Assembly: GCF_040675465.1 (NCBI RefSeq)
Contig: NZ_JBFAPA010000012.1
Location: forward strand, 248,001-312,000
Origin: Kibdelosporangium sp040675465
Lineage (GTDB): Bacteria; Actinomycetota; Actinomycetes; Mycobacteriales; Pseudonocardiaceae
DNA: 64,000 bases
Direction: 5' to 3'
Shown here: in pieces, positions 8,936-17,178 of the stretch
Numbering within the stretch: the first letter of the stretch is position 1
Layout of the letters: every line of letters begins with the position of its first letter
Position numbers and translations under genes: made by a program
Notes under the pieces: model-generated
What the model saw: the letters and a program-made list of their open reading frames with translations, nothing else
Database searches by the model: none
What the model was told of the DNA's origin: nothing

Positions 8936-9331
8936 ATGAGCGTCACCAAGGACAGGGGAGCCGATTTCCGCGCGTTCTGGCAGGAACGCCACCTCAGCAC
9001 CCTCACCACCATCCGCGCCGACGGGACGCCGCACGTCGTGCCGGTCGGCGTGACGCTCGATGTCGACGAGGGCATCGCCAGGGTGATCACCTCCGGCGAC
9101 TCCGCCAAGGCGCGCCAGGTCCGCCGGGCCGGCTCGATGCCCGTCGCCGTGTGCCAGGTGGACGGCCGCCGCTGGTCCACCCTCGAAGGCGTCGCCGTCC
9201 TGCGCGACGACCCCGAATCGGTCCGCGACGCGGAGACCCGGTACGCCGGCCGCTACCGCGTCCCCCGCGTGAACCCCAGACGCGTGGTCCTCGAGATCAC
9301 GGTGATGCGGGTCCTCGGCTCGGTGGCCTGA
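8936..9331 (+). CDS. PPOX-class flavin/F420-dependent oxidoreductase
   Basis: A 131-residue split-barrel protein of the pyridoxamine-phosphate-oxidase-like superfamily. The motif LTTIRADGTPHVVPVGV near residues 22-40, followed by KARQVRRAGSMPVAV, is characteristic of the actinobacterial F420-dependent PPOX group (TIGR03618-like). Length is normal for the family. It is divergent from the atypical response regulator, with only about 65 bp between starts. The substrate is unknown; F420 rather than FMN is inferred from family resemblance. Confidence 0.88.
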   Translation: MSVTKDRGADFRAFWQERHLSTLTTIRADGTPHVVPVGVTLDVDEGIARVITSGDSAKARQVRRAGSMPVAVCQVDGRRWSTLEGVAVLRDDPESVRDAETRYAGRYRVPRVNPRRVVLEITVMRVLGSVA

Positions 9332-9333
9332 CC

Positions 9334-11448
9334 TCAGCTGTCCACGACCGACGCGATCATCGGCCGCAGGGTCCGGCTGAAGTCGAGGTTCATGTGGTTG
9401 GCGTCGAAGTACACGGCCACGTTCCCGACCACGGCGTAGCACTTGCGTTCGTCGCAGAAGTAGTCGGTGAGGTCGACGAAGGCCACGTTCGGGTCGTTGT
9501 AGGACTTCACAATGTCCGTGAGTGGGTCTGGTGGCTGGGCCTGGGTTCGTTCGACCGCGCATTTCAACGGGGTCCGCGGGTTCAGGGTCACGCAGTCGAC
9601 CGCGCGGACGTCCTTGTTCAGCGGCGGGTCGACCAGCCAGATCACCCGGGCACCCGCGTCGGTCCACTTGTGCCAGTAGCGCTGGACGCCCTCGCGGTAC
9701 TGCTCGGTCTGGGACCGGCCGCTGTGGTCGTCGGCGTACTCCTGGCGGGCGAAGAACGAGGTGAACACGATGTCCGGCTTGCTGCTCGCGATCAGGTCCG
9801 CGATCCGGGGCGTCCAGGCCATGCACCGCTGGGTCAGCGACTCCGGCCAGGTGTCCTGGTAGCCGCGGTACTGGATCCTGGCGAACGGGCAGCCGCCCTG
9901 GAAGCTGATCTTCAGCTCCCACTGCCGTTCCTTGGCCAGGTCCACGATCGGGCCGAGCCACTGCTGCGCGTGCGAGTCGCCGACCAGCCACACCACCTTG
10001 TGGCCCGGTGCGTTGAGGCTGAAGTCGCAGTAGCGGGTGGAGGGCTGGCCGTCGAAGTCGAACTCCGCGACCGGGTCCCCGCACTCCTCCGGCGGGTTCC
10101 AGTACTCGTTGGCCGGCCCCATGTTCACGTTCTTCGCCGGCCCGAACGGGTCCGGGCAGTTCGCACCCTTCACCCGCGCCGCGGCGCCGTGGCACGGGCC
10201 GCCGGTGCCCATCTCCAGCGCCGCCTGGGCCACGTGCCGGTCGTACGTCCAGTTCAGGACACCCGCGGCGACCGCGACCGCGGCCATCCCGGCGATCATG
10301 CCGGTGAACGTGAGCCGCGAGCTGCGCGCGATCGGCGCCCATGTGCGGAACCGGTCCTCGACCAGCAGCTTCGTCACCCACGCCAGCGCGACCGAGATCA
10401 CCAGGACACCGGCCTTCAACTGCGGGGTCAGCCGGCCGTCCGCAAGCGCCCCACGCAACGCGAACGGCGCCAGCACGATCAACGGCCAGTGCCACAGGTA
10501 GAGCGAGTAGCTGATGTTCCCGGCGAACTGGACCGGCCGCAGCGCCGAGACCGGAGTGTGCCACTGCCGGGCGGTGTGCGTCCCGGCGAGGATGATCAGG
10601 CCGGTGCCTGCGCTCGGGACCAGGGCGGCCCAGCCCGGGAAGTTCGTGTGGTGGTCGTATCCGAACGCCGACCCGACGATCATCACGACACCGGCGAACG
10701 ACGCGAGGTTCGCCAGGATCGCGGGCAGCACGATCCGCGCACCGGCCAACGCGATCAGCGCGCCGATCGCGAACTCCCACACCCGCACCGGGGTCGCGAA
10801 GTAGGCCTGGCTCTTCGACAAATCCGTGAAGACGACGCAGAACGCGAACGAGGCGGCACCCGCAACGGCGATACCGATCACCTTCGCCCGCCGCACGCGC
10901 ACCTTGTAGAGCAGCAAGAGGAGCAATGGCCAGAACAGGTAGAACTGTTCCTCCACCGACAGTGACCAGTAGTGCTGGAACATGCTCGCCGCGCGGGTCA
11001 GGTTCGAGTATTCGACCGAGTTGGCCGCGAGCAGCCAGTTCTCCCAGTAGGTGGCGCTGGCGACAGCCTCCTGTGTGGTGGACGACCACCACGGGTACGG
11101 CAACAGGAAGTAGGCGGCGACCACGCTCAGGCCGATGACCAGGAATGCGGCCGGCAGCAGGCGGCGGACCCGGCGGGCGTAGAACCGCAAGAGCCGCAGC
11201 CGCTGGGTCTTCATGATCTCGCGGTCCAGGTGCGAGGTGATCAGGAACCCGGAGATGACGAAGAAGACGTCGACGCCGACATAGCCGCCGGTGAGCGACT
11301 CCGGCCAGAGGTGGTTGACGACGACGGCCAGCACCGCGACCGCGCGCAGCGCCTGCACATCGGTGCGGAAACCATTCTGCTCGCGTTTGTCAACGGTGTT
11401 ACCGGACGGCCGGAATTCGCCGAGCTGTGCGGCGGTCGTGGTACTCAA
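9334..11448 (-). CDS. Membrane acyltransferase fused to a C-terminal SGNH domain (OafA-like)
   Basis: A product of about 704 residues. The N-terminal half is an acyltransferase-3 domain: FRTDVQALRAVAVL opening, GGYVGVDVFFVISGFLI, SLSVEEQFYLFWPL and about ten TM helices. The C-terminal half is an extracytoplasmic SGNH domain with GDSHAQQW. Such fusions O-acetylate cell-surface polysaccharides or peptidoglycan. The start is a TTG at 11448 with a GGGGAG ribosome site 6 bp upstream; translation further upstream is not protein-like. The 216 bp upstream contain repeated TGGACCG motifs. Its stop lies 2 bp from the stop of the convergent PPOX gene. The glycan substrate is unknown. Confidence 0.92.
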   Translation of the reverse strand: MSTTTAAQLGEFRPSGNTVDKREQNGFRTDVQALRAVAVLAVVVNHLWPESLTGGYVGVDVFFVISGFLITSHLDREIMKTQRLRLLRFYARRVRRLLPAAFLVIGLSVVAAYFLLPYPWWSSTTQEAVASATYWENWLLAANSVEYSNLTRAASMFQHYWSLSVEEQFYLFWPLLLLLLYKVRVRRAKVIGIAVAGAASFAFCVVFTDLSKSQAYFATPVRVWEFAIGALIALAGARIVLPAILANLASFAGVVMIVGSAFGYDHHTNFPGWAALVPSAGTGLIILAGTHTARQWHTPVSALRPVQFAGNISYSLYLWHWPLIVLAPFALRGALADGRLTPQLKAGVLVISVALAWVTKLLVEDRFRTWAPIARSSRLTFTGMIAGMAAVAVAAGVLNWTYDRHVAQAALEMGTGGPCHGAAARVKGANCPDPFGPAKNVNMGPANEYWNPPEECGDPVAEFDFDGQPSTRYCDFSLNAPGHKVVWLVGDSHAQQWLGPIVDLAKERQWELKISFQGGCPFARIQYRGYQDTWPESLTQRCMAWTPRIADLIASSKPDIVFTSFFARQEYADDHSGRSQTEQYREGVQRYWHKWTDAGARVIWLVDPPLNKDVRAVDCVTLNPRTPLKCAVERTQAQPPDPLTDIVKSYNDPNVAFVDLTDYFCDERKCYAVVGNVAVYFDANHMNLDFSRTLRPMIASVVDS

Positions 11449-11502
11449 GTCGGTCTCCCCGCCTCCGATTACCGTGGAGGCCGGACGGCGGTCCGGCAGG
11501 GG

Positions 11503-11599
11503 TGGACCGGCCGAGAAGCGTATCAGGACCCGTTGGCGCGCAACGACTTGAGCATCCCACCGGACCGAGTGGACCGAACAGCCGATCCACATTGGACCG
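11503..11599. repeat. TGGACCG motifs upstream of the acyltransferase gene
   Basis: The heptamer TGGACCG occurs at 11503-11509, 11570-11576 and 11593-11599, with a CGGACCG at 11561-11567. All lie in the 216-bp gap between the acyltransferase start and the Lrp-family gene. They could be regulator sites, but spacing is irregular and no dyad is evident, so the call is tentative. Confidence 0.3.
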
Positions 11600-11664
11600 T
11601 TCGGCCCAACCCATTTTTGTCAGTGACCGGACACATACGGGTGGTTTCGTGAAAACCGTTTCTT

Positions 11665-12120
11665 TCACCGGAATTGGGGTTCGTCGGTGGTCCAGGCGCC
11701 AAGGACGATGAGGGTTTTGGTGCCTGTGACGTTGCCGACATGACGCAGCGTGTCGATCACCTGCTGGAGATGGCTCATGTCGCGGGCACGGACCTGGATG
11801 AGCGCGTCGGGGTCGCCCGCGATGGTGTAGACGGCCTGGACCTCGGGAACCGTGGCGGCGGTCTGCAGGATCTCGTTCACGCGCGTGGTGCCCATGTAGC
11901 GCAGCTCGGTGAAGGCCTGCACGCCCCAGCCGAGTTTGGTGTGGTCAACTTGGACGGTGAAACCCGTGATCACGCCGATTTCGCGCAGCCGGTCCACCCG
12001 GCGTTTGACGGCCGCGACCGAAAGACCCACTTCGTCGGCCATGTCCGAGTAGGTGCGGCGGCCGTCCGCCTTGAGCAGCGCCAGCAGCTTGCGGTCGGTC
12101 TCGTCCACGTCCACCGGCAT
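11665..12120 (-). CDS. Lrp/AsnC-family transcriptional regulator
   Basis: A standard-length (151 residues) feast/famine regulator. It has an N-terminal HTH (DETDRKLLALLKADGRRTYS, then GLSVAAVKRRVDRLREIG) and a C-terminal RAM/ligand domain with VYTIAGDPDALIQVRA. It is divergent from the indolepyruvate ferredoxin oxidoreductase gene with 162 bp between starts. That arrangement is typical for local control of amino-acid degradation, so regulation of the oxidoreductase by an aromatic amino acid or its keto acid is a reasonable inference. Possible binding sites in the gap are listed separately. Confidence 0.93.
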   Translation of the reverse strand: MPVDVDETDRKLLALLKADGRRTYSDMADEVGLSVAAVKRRVDRLREIGVITGFTVQVDHTKLGWGVQAFTELRYMGTTRVNEILQTAATVPEVQAVYTIAGDPDALIQVRARDMSHLQQVIDTLRHVGNVTGTKTLIVLGAWTTDEPQFR

Positions 12121-12139
12121 GGTCCCTCCCCGGCCTTGT

Positions 12140-12208
12140 GACGCAAGGAATATGTGCGAACGGTCTCACAGGGTACAAAAGTTTGCGTCTTGGTGGCCTG
12201 GTTGCGTC
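12140..12208. promoter_or_regulatory. Three TTGCGTC/GACGCAA motifs in the Lrp-oxidoreductase divergent promoter
   Basis: GACGCAA at 12140-12146 (inverted) and TTGCGTC at 12183-12189 and 12202-12208 recur within 70 bp between the Lrp-family regulator and the oxidoreductase. Lrp-family proteins typically bind several weakly conserved sites as octamers, so these are the best visible operator candidates. Confidence 0.45.
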
Positions 12209-12282
12209 AACACCTTGTGAGCCGGGTGGTTGACTATGTTCCCTTATCGCCAAACCCCCATTCCAACGCCGTGGAGCCCGCG

Positions 12283-15200
12283 ATGGACACCTCTGTGTCG
12301 CTCGACGACAAGTACATGGCCGGCACCGGCTGGGCGCTGATGTCGGGCGTGCAGGCGCTGGTGCGGCTGATGCTCGAACAGCGCAGGCTGGACGAGTCGC
12401 GCGGGCTGAACACCCGGATCTTCGTCAGCGGCTACCCCGGTTCGCCGCTGGGCGGGCTGGACCTGGAGTTAGCGCGGGCGCGCAAGGTTCTCGACGGCAT
12501 CGTCTTCCAGCCCGGGCTGAACGAGGAGCTGGCGGCGACCGCGGTGGCGGGCACTCAGCTGCTGGACAAGACGCCGGGCCGTCGCCACGACGGGGTCACC
12601 GGGTTCTGGTACGGCAAGAACCCCGGCCTGGACCGGGCCGCGGACGCCATCCGGCACGGCGTGGTCTCGGGCACCGCGGCCCTCGGCGGGGCGGTCGCGC
12701 TGATCGGCGACGACCCGGCCAGCAAGTCCTCCACCCTGCCCAGCTCGTGCGAACCGATGTGCCAGAGCCTGTCGATGCCGCTGCTGGCGCCGGGCTCGGT
12801 CGCCGAGGTCATCGAGCTTGGCCTGCACGCGGTGGCGATGTCCCGGGCGACCGGCCTGTGGACCGGCCTGAAGATCGTGGCCGACGTGGCCGACGCCTCC
12901 GCGACCATCGACGTCGGCGCGCTGCGGCACGGGATCCCGATGCCCGCCACCGAGAGCCGCGCGCTGAACCCGATCCTGGTCGGCCCGGTGTCCGTCGACG
13001 TCGAGCACGACATGCTCACCCGCCGGCTCAACCTCGCCCGCGCGTATGCGCGCTCTGCCGGGTTGAACAAGATCACATTCAGCGCCCGCCAGGCCAAGCT
13101 GGGCATCATCGCGGGTGGCACCGCCTACGCCGTGGTCCAGCGCGCGCTGAGCGACCTCGGCCTGCACGAGCCCGAGCTGGACGCCCTGGGCCTGCGGTTG
13201 ATCAAGCTGGCCATGCCGTTCCCGCTGGACCGCGAGGCCGTCACCGAGCTGCTCAGCGGCCTGGACGAGGTCCTCGTGGTGGAGGACAAGAACCCGTTCC
13301 TGGAGACGCTGGTCCGCGACGCGCTCTACCGCCACCCGCAGGCGCCCAACGTGATCGGCAAGTTCGACGAGACCGGCAAGCCGCTGCTCAGCGCCCGCGG
13401 CCAGGTCGGCGCCGAGGATGTCGCCCGCGCGCTGGCCCGGCGGGTCGGCACCGACCGGCTGCCCTCGCCGCCGATCGAGATCAGGCCGGCCCGGCTGGCG
13501 TTGCCGACGATCGACAAGCGCACGCCGTACTTCTGTTCCGGCTGCCCGCACAACACGTCCACCCGAACCGGCGACGACACGCTCGTTGGGGTGGGAATCG
13601 GCTGTCACGCCATGGTCGCGCTCGACGGCGACGGTCGCGGAACGCAGCTGGGCGTCACACAGATGGGCGGAGAAGGCGCCCAGTGGATCGGGCTGGCGCC
13701 GTTCACCGACGACCGCCACTTCGTGCAGAACCTCGGCGACGGCACGTTCCACCACTCCGGCTCGCTGGCCATCCGCGCCGCGATCGCCGCGGGCGTCTCG
13801 ATGACCTACAAGCTGCTCTACAACGACGCCGTGGCGATGACCGGCGGGCAGAAGGCCGAAGGCCGGGTGGACGTGCCCGCGCTGACCCGCCTGCTGGCCA
13901 CCGAGGGCGTCCGGCGGATCGTCGTCACCACCGACGAGCCGCGCAAGTACCGCGGTGTCACGCTCGACCCGATCGCCTCGGTCCGCCACCGCGACGAGTT
14001 CGCGGACGTCGAGCGCGAACTGTCCGCTATGGACGGCGTGACCATCCTGATCCACGACGACCGTTGCGCCGCCGAGGAACGACGGCTGCGCAAGCGCGGC
14101 ACCCTGCCGACGCCCAAGGAGAAGGTGGTCATCAACGAGCGGGTCTGCGAGGGCTGCGGCGACTGCGGGGACGTCTCGACGTGTCTGTCCGTGCAGCCGG
14201 TGGAGACCGAGTTCGGCCGCAAGACCAAGATCCACCAGGCCTCCTGCAACTCGGACTTCAGCTGCCTCAAGGGCGACTGCCCGTCGTTCCTGCTCGTCGA
14301 ACCGGGCACCAAGGCCAAGCGCGAGGTTCCGGCGCTGCCCGTGGAGCTGCCCGAACCCGTCCTGCGCGTGCCCGCCGACGGCACCCTGCTGCGGATGCCC
14401 GGCATCGGCGGCACCGGCGTGGTGACCGTGTCCGCGATCCTGCAGATGGCGGCCCGGATCGACGGCCGGTACGCGGCCGGGATCGAGCAGACCGGGCTGG
14501 CGCAGAAGGGCGGCCCGGTGGTCAGCGACGTGCGGATCGCCAAGCAGCCGATCACCGGCTCGCTGCGGGCCTCCCGCGGCGGCGTGGACGTGCTCATCGG
14601 GTTCGACCTGCTGGGCTGCGCTGACGACAGCAACCTCGCGGTGTGCAGGCCGGGCCACACGATCGGGGTCATCAACACCGCGATCGTGCCCACCGCGGCG
14701 ATGGTGACCAACCGGGTCGTCGTCCCGGGGTCACCGGACGACTCGATCGAGCGGCTCGAGTCCGCCACCCGGGCGACCGGCAACCTCTACCTCAACGCCC
14801 AGGGCCTGTCCGAGGCGCTGTTCGACGACCACATGCCGACGAACCTGCTGCTGGTCGGCGCGGCCTACCAGCACGGCTGCCTGCCGATCACCGCCGAGGC
14901 GATCGAGCAGGCGATCCGGCTCAACGGCGCGAGTGTGGAGAAGTCCCTGGCCGCCTTCCGCTGGGGCCGCGCGGCTGTCGTCGATCCCGGGGCTGTGCAG
15001 GCCGCGGTCACCCGGCCGGTACCGGCCACGGTCACCGTGACGCCCGAGGCCCGCGCGCTCGCCCAGGACACCGAAGGCGACCTGCACGAGGTGCTCAGCA
15101 CCCGGGTCGCGGACCTGATCGAGTTCCAGGACGCCGCCTACGCCCGCCGCTACTTCGACGCCGTGCAGGAGGTCGCCCAGCGGGTCGGCAAGGCGGGCGT

Positions 15201-15684
15201 CGAGGTGGCGATCGAGTACGCCAAGGGGCTGCACAGGTTCATGGCCTACAAGGACGAGTACGAGGTCGCCCGGCTGCACCTGGACACCGTCGAACGGGCC
15301 CGCCGGGACGCCGAGTTCGGCCCCGACGCGTCGGTGTCCGTGCTGCTGCACCCGCCGGTGTTCAAAGCCATGGGGCTCAAGCGCAAGATCCGGCTCCGGC
15401 GGACCGCGACGCCGGTGTTCAAGGCGTTGCGGGCGGCCCGCCGGATGCGCGGCACGAAGGCGGACATCTTCGGCTACGCCAAGGTCCGCCGCCTGGAGCG
15501 GGAGCTGATCGAGGAGTACCAGCAGCTCGTCGGCCAGGCCGTGGCGAAGCTGACCGAGGACAACCTGCACGACGTCGTAGCGCTGGTGTCGCTCTACGAC
15601 GTCGTGCGTGGCTATGAAGACGTCAAACTGGCCAATGTGGACAAGTTCCGCGCTCAGGCACGCGAGGCTCTCGCCGCGCTCTGA
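12283..15684 (+). CDS. Indolepyruvate ferredoxin oxidoreductase, single-chain fusion form
   Basis: A 1133-residue fused 2-oxoacid:ferredoxin oxidoreductase that oxidatively decarboxylates arylpyruvates from aromatic amino-acid transamination to acyl-CoA, passing electrons to ferredoxin. It starts as the pyrimidine-binding half (GYPGSPLGGLDLEL). A TPP-binding segment follows (GDGTFHHSGS at about residue 485, then YNDAVAMTGGQ). A Cys-rich iron-sulfur region lies at about 621-665 (CEGCGDC, CNSDFSCLKGDC). The gamma domain begins GIGGTGVVTV and contains EQTGLAQKGGPV. The ATG at 12283 has GTGGAG 6 bp upstream; an in-frame GTG at 12271 is the alternative. The last 31 bp overlap the convergent SGNH hydrolase gene. 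Confidence 0.93.
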   Translation: MDTSVSLDDKYMAGTGWALMSGVQALVRLMLEQRRLDESRGLNTRIFVSGYPGSPLGGLDLELARARKVLDGIVFQPGLNEELAATAVAGTQLLDKTPGRRHDGVTGFWYGKNPGLDRAADAIRHGVVSGTAALGGAVALIGDDPASKSSTLPSSCEPMCQSLSMPLLAPGSVAEVIELGLHAVAMSRATGLWTGLKIVADVADASATIDVGALRHGIPMPATESRALNPILVGPVSVDVEHDMLTRRLNLARAYARSAGLNKITFSARQAKLGIIAGGTAYAVVQRALSDLGLHEPELDALGLRLIKLAMPFPLDREAVTELLSGLDEVLVVEDKNPFLETLVRDALYRHPQAPNVIGKFDETGKPLLSARGQVGAEDVARALARRVGTDRLPSPPIEIRPARLALPTIDKRTPYFCSGCPHNTSTRTGDDTLVGVGIGCHAMVALDGDGRGTQLGVTQMGGEGAQWIGLAPFTDDRHFVQNLGDGTFHHSGSLAIRAAIAAGVSMTYKLLYNDAVAMTGGQKAEGRVDVPALTRLLATEGVRRIVVTTDEPRKYRGVTLDPIASVRHRDEFADVERELSAMDGVTILIHDDRCAAEERRLRKRGTLPTPKEKVVINERVCEGCGDCGDVSTCLSVQPVETEFGRKTKIHQASCNSDFSCLKGDCPSFLLVEPGTKAKREVPALPVELPEPVLRVPADGTLLRMPGIGGTGVVTVSAILQMAARIDGRYAAGIEQTGLAQKGGPVVSDVRIAKQPITGSLRASRGGVDVLIGFDLLGCADDSNLAVCRPGHTIGVINTAIVPTAAMVTNRVVVPGSPDDSIERLESATRATGNLYLNAQGLSEALFDDHMPTNLLLVGAAYQHGCLPITAEAIEQAIRLNGASVEKSLAAFRWGRAAVVDPGAVQAAVTRPVPATVTVTPEARALAQDTEGDLHEVLSTRVADLIEFQDAAYARRYFDAVQEVAQRVGKAGVEVAIEYAKGLHRFMAYKDEYEVARLHLDTVERARRDAEFGPDASVSVLLHPPVFKAMGLKRKIRLRRTATPVFKALRAARRMRGTKADIFGYAKVRRLERELIEEYQQLVGQAVAKLTEDNLHDVVALVSLYDVVRGYEDVKLANVDKFRAQAREALAAL

Positions 15685-16697
15685 ACCGAGTGCACGTTGC
15701 CGTCGGTGCCGACGAGGCACCGTGCGGTGTTGGCGCCGCTGTTCACGAACTCGGTGACGCAGCGGCCCAGTTGGCCATGCGCGGTCGCGTTGGGGTGGAA
15801 CGACTCCTGCGCGAGGTGGATGCCGATCGCGTCCAGCCCGCCGTACACCAACGCCTTCGGGTCCACGGTCAGCCGCCGCTGCCACTCGTTCGCCGAGCTG
15901 TCGCCGCCACTGCAGGCCTCATGTCCTTCGGTGGCACGGGAGAAGTCCAGGAACTTCGCGCCCGCGTTGGCCGCCGCGCCCTGGAGTGCGGCGCTCAGCT
16001 GCGGAACGGCTTCGGTGCGGGCGTACTTGGCATCGTTGAGCTTCAGCGGACAGCCTTGCGGGCCATGCAGGATCGGGTCCATGTTCTCCGTCAGCGGCGA
16101 CGCGTAGGACGTCAACACCAAGGAGTACGAGGAATCCGCGTACCCCGCCTGGCGCATCGCGGACCGCACGTCGGTCAGAGCGGCCGTCACCCGCGGTGCC
16201 ATCGCGGCCAGCCGCTGCGGCCATTGCTGACGCAGTTTCGGCGCGCAGCCGCTGCTGAACGGGTTGAACCATTCCTTGATACAGCCCACGAGCGTGTCCG
16301 CGAACGCCGGTTCGTCGTTGGTCCCCACCTGAACCAGGACCGCCGTCACCCGATTGGCGCGAGCAATGTCAACCAGGCGCTGGGCTTGCGAACCCTCGGT
16401 GTAGTGCGAGGTGTTCGCGAGGGACACGTTCGCGGAGTCCGCACCCGAGCAGGCCAGGTTGAAAGTGTTGGTGGCCAGCTGGGTGCGGTGGATCATCGCG
16501 TGCACCGAGCGATGGCACCAGTCGCCGTTCTCACCCCGTGTCCCGGGTTCGTAGTCGCCGGCACCCTCGCCCGACATCGCGCTGTCCCCCAACGAGACCA
16601 CCGCTGTCGGCCGATCGTCGGCGAACGCCTGCGGGGCGGTCACCACCGAAGATGCCAATAAGGTGCATAACAGTCCAAGCTTCAAACCGGTTCGCAT
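15654..16697 (-). CDS. Secreted SGNH/GDSL hydrolase
   Basis: A 347-residue exported esterase/lipase-like enzyme. A signal peptide ends near APQAFA (about residue 26). Block I is SLGDSAMSGEG with the nucleophilic Ser, a GTND block III follows (VQVGTND), and the C-terminal catalytic His is in ESFHPNATAHGQLG. Several Cys residues suggest disulphides, as in the secreted SEST-like lipases of actinomycetes. The ATG at 16697 has GGGGAG 6 bp upstream. The substrate is unknown. The 3' end overlaps the oxidoreductase gene by 31 bp on the opposite strand. Confidence 0.9.
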   Translation of the reverse strand: MRTGLKLGLLCTLLASSVVTAPQAFADDRPTAVVSLGDSAMSGEGAGDYEPGTRGENGDWCHRSVHAMIHRTQLATNTFNLACSGADSANVSLANTSHYTEGSQAQRLVDIARANRVTAVLVQVGTNDEPAFADTLVGCIKEWFNPFSSGCAPKLRQQWPQRLAAMAPRVTAALTDVRSAMRQAGYADSSYSLVLTSYASPLTENMDPILHGPQGCPLKLNDAKYARTEAVPQLSAALQGAAANAGAKFLDFSRATEGHEACSGGDSSANEWQRRLTVDPKALVYGGLDAIGIHLAQESFHPNATAHGQLGRCVTEFVNSGANTARCLVGTDGNVHSVQSAARASRA

Positions 16698-16780
16698 GCC
16701 CAACTCCCCACAGCCGCACCGATGAGACCTACCTCACAGTACGAGCAGGATGGGCGCGACCGGGATCAGCCGAACGGGTC

Positions 16781-17089
16781 TTAGCGTGCCACCAACAGCT
16801 TCTGAATGCCCGCGATCTCAAGCACTCTGCGCAACTGCGGCGAGACCGCGGTGAGCGACAGGCTCCCGGCGACCGCGGTGGCCCGGGCCCGTGCGCGCAG
16901 CAGCGCCCCCAGGCCGCTGGAGTCGCAGAAACTCACCTCGGACGCGTCGACGCTCAACCGGACATAACCCCGGTCGATCAGGCTGGAGAGCTTCCGTAAC
17001 ACCACGTCACCGGTAGCCAGGTTGAGCTCGCCGGACACGGTCACATGTGCGGTGGATCCGTCCGCGCGGACCACCTCGATTGGAGTCAC
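16781..17089 (-). CDS. STAS-domain anti-sigma factor antagonist
   Basis: A 102-residue single STAS domain in the SpoIIAA/RsbV family. The phosphorylatable-serine loop CDSSGLGALL follows a VDASEVSF strand. The GTG at 17089 gives a product of exactly family length; upstream reading is MFS-gene antisense. Such proteins bind an anti-sigma kinase and release a sigma factor when unphosphorylated. No partner kinase or sigma factor is adjacent. It lies 89 bp downstream of the MFS gene on the same strand. Confidence 0.9.
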   Translation of the reverse strand: MTPIEVVRADGSTAHVTVSGELNLATGDVVLRKLSSLIDRGYVRLSVDASEVSFCDSSGLGALLRARARATAVAGSLSLTAVSPQLRRVLEIAGIQKLLVAR

Positions 17090-17178
17090 GAGCGAGCGGG
17101 TACCCAGTCGTGGCGGATTTGATACAACGCGAATCGCGCGAAAGCCCGCATGCCCCTGGCCGGGTGCTTCCACCGTCG

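Noticed and set aside
8654..11092. 812-codon minus-strand frame overlapping the acyltransferase
   Set aside because: Same strand but different frame from the acyltransferase; composition is Arg/Gly-rich without motifs.
12469..14658. 729-codon minus-strand frame
   Set aside because: Antisense to the oxidoreductase, whose Fe-S and TPP motifs are certain; it is a shadow frame.
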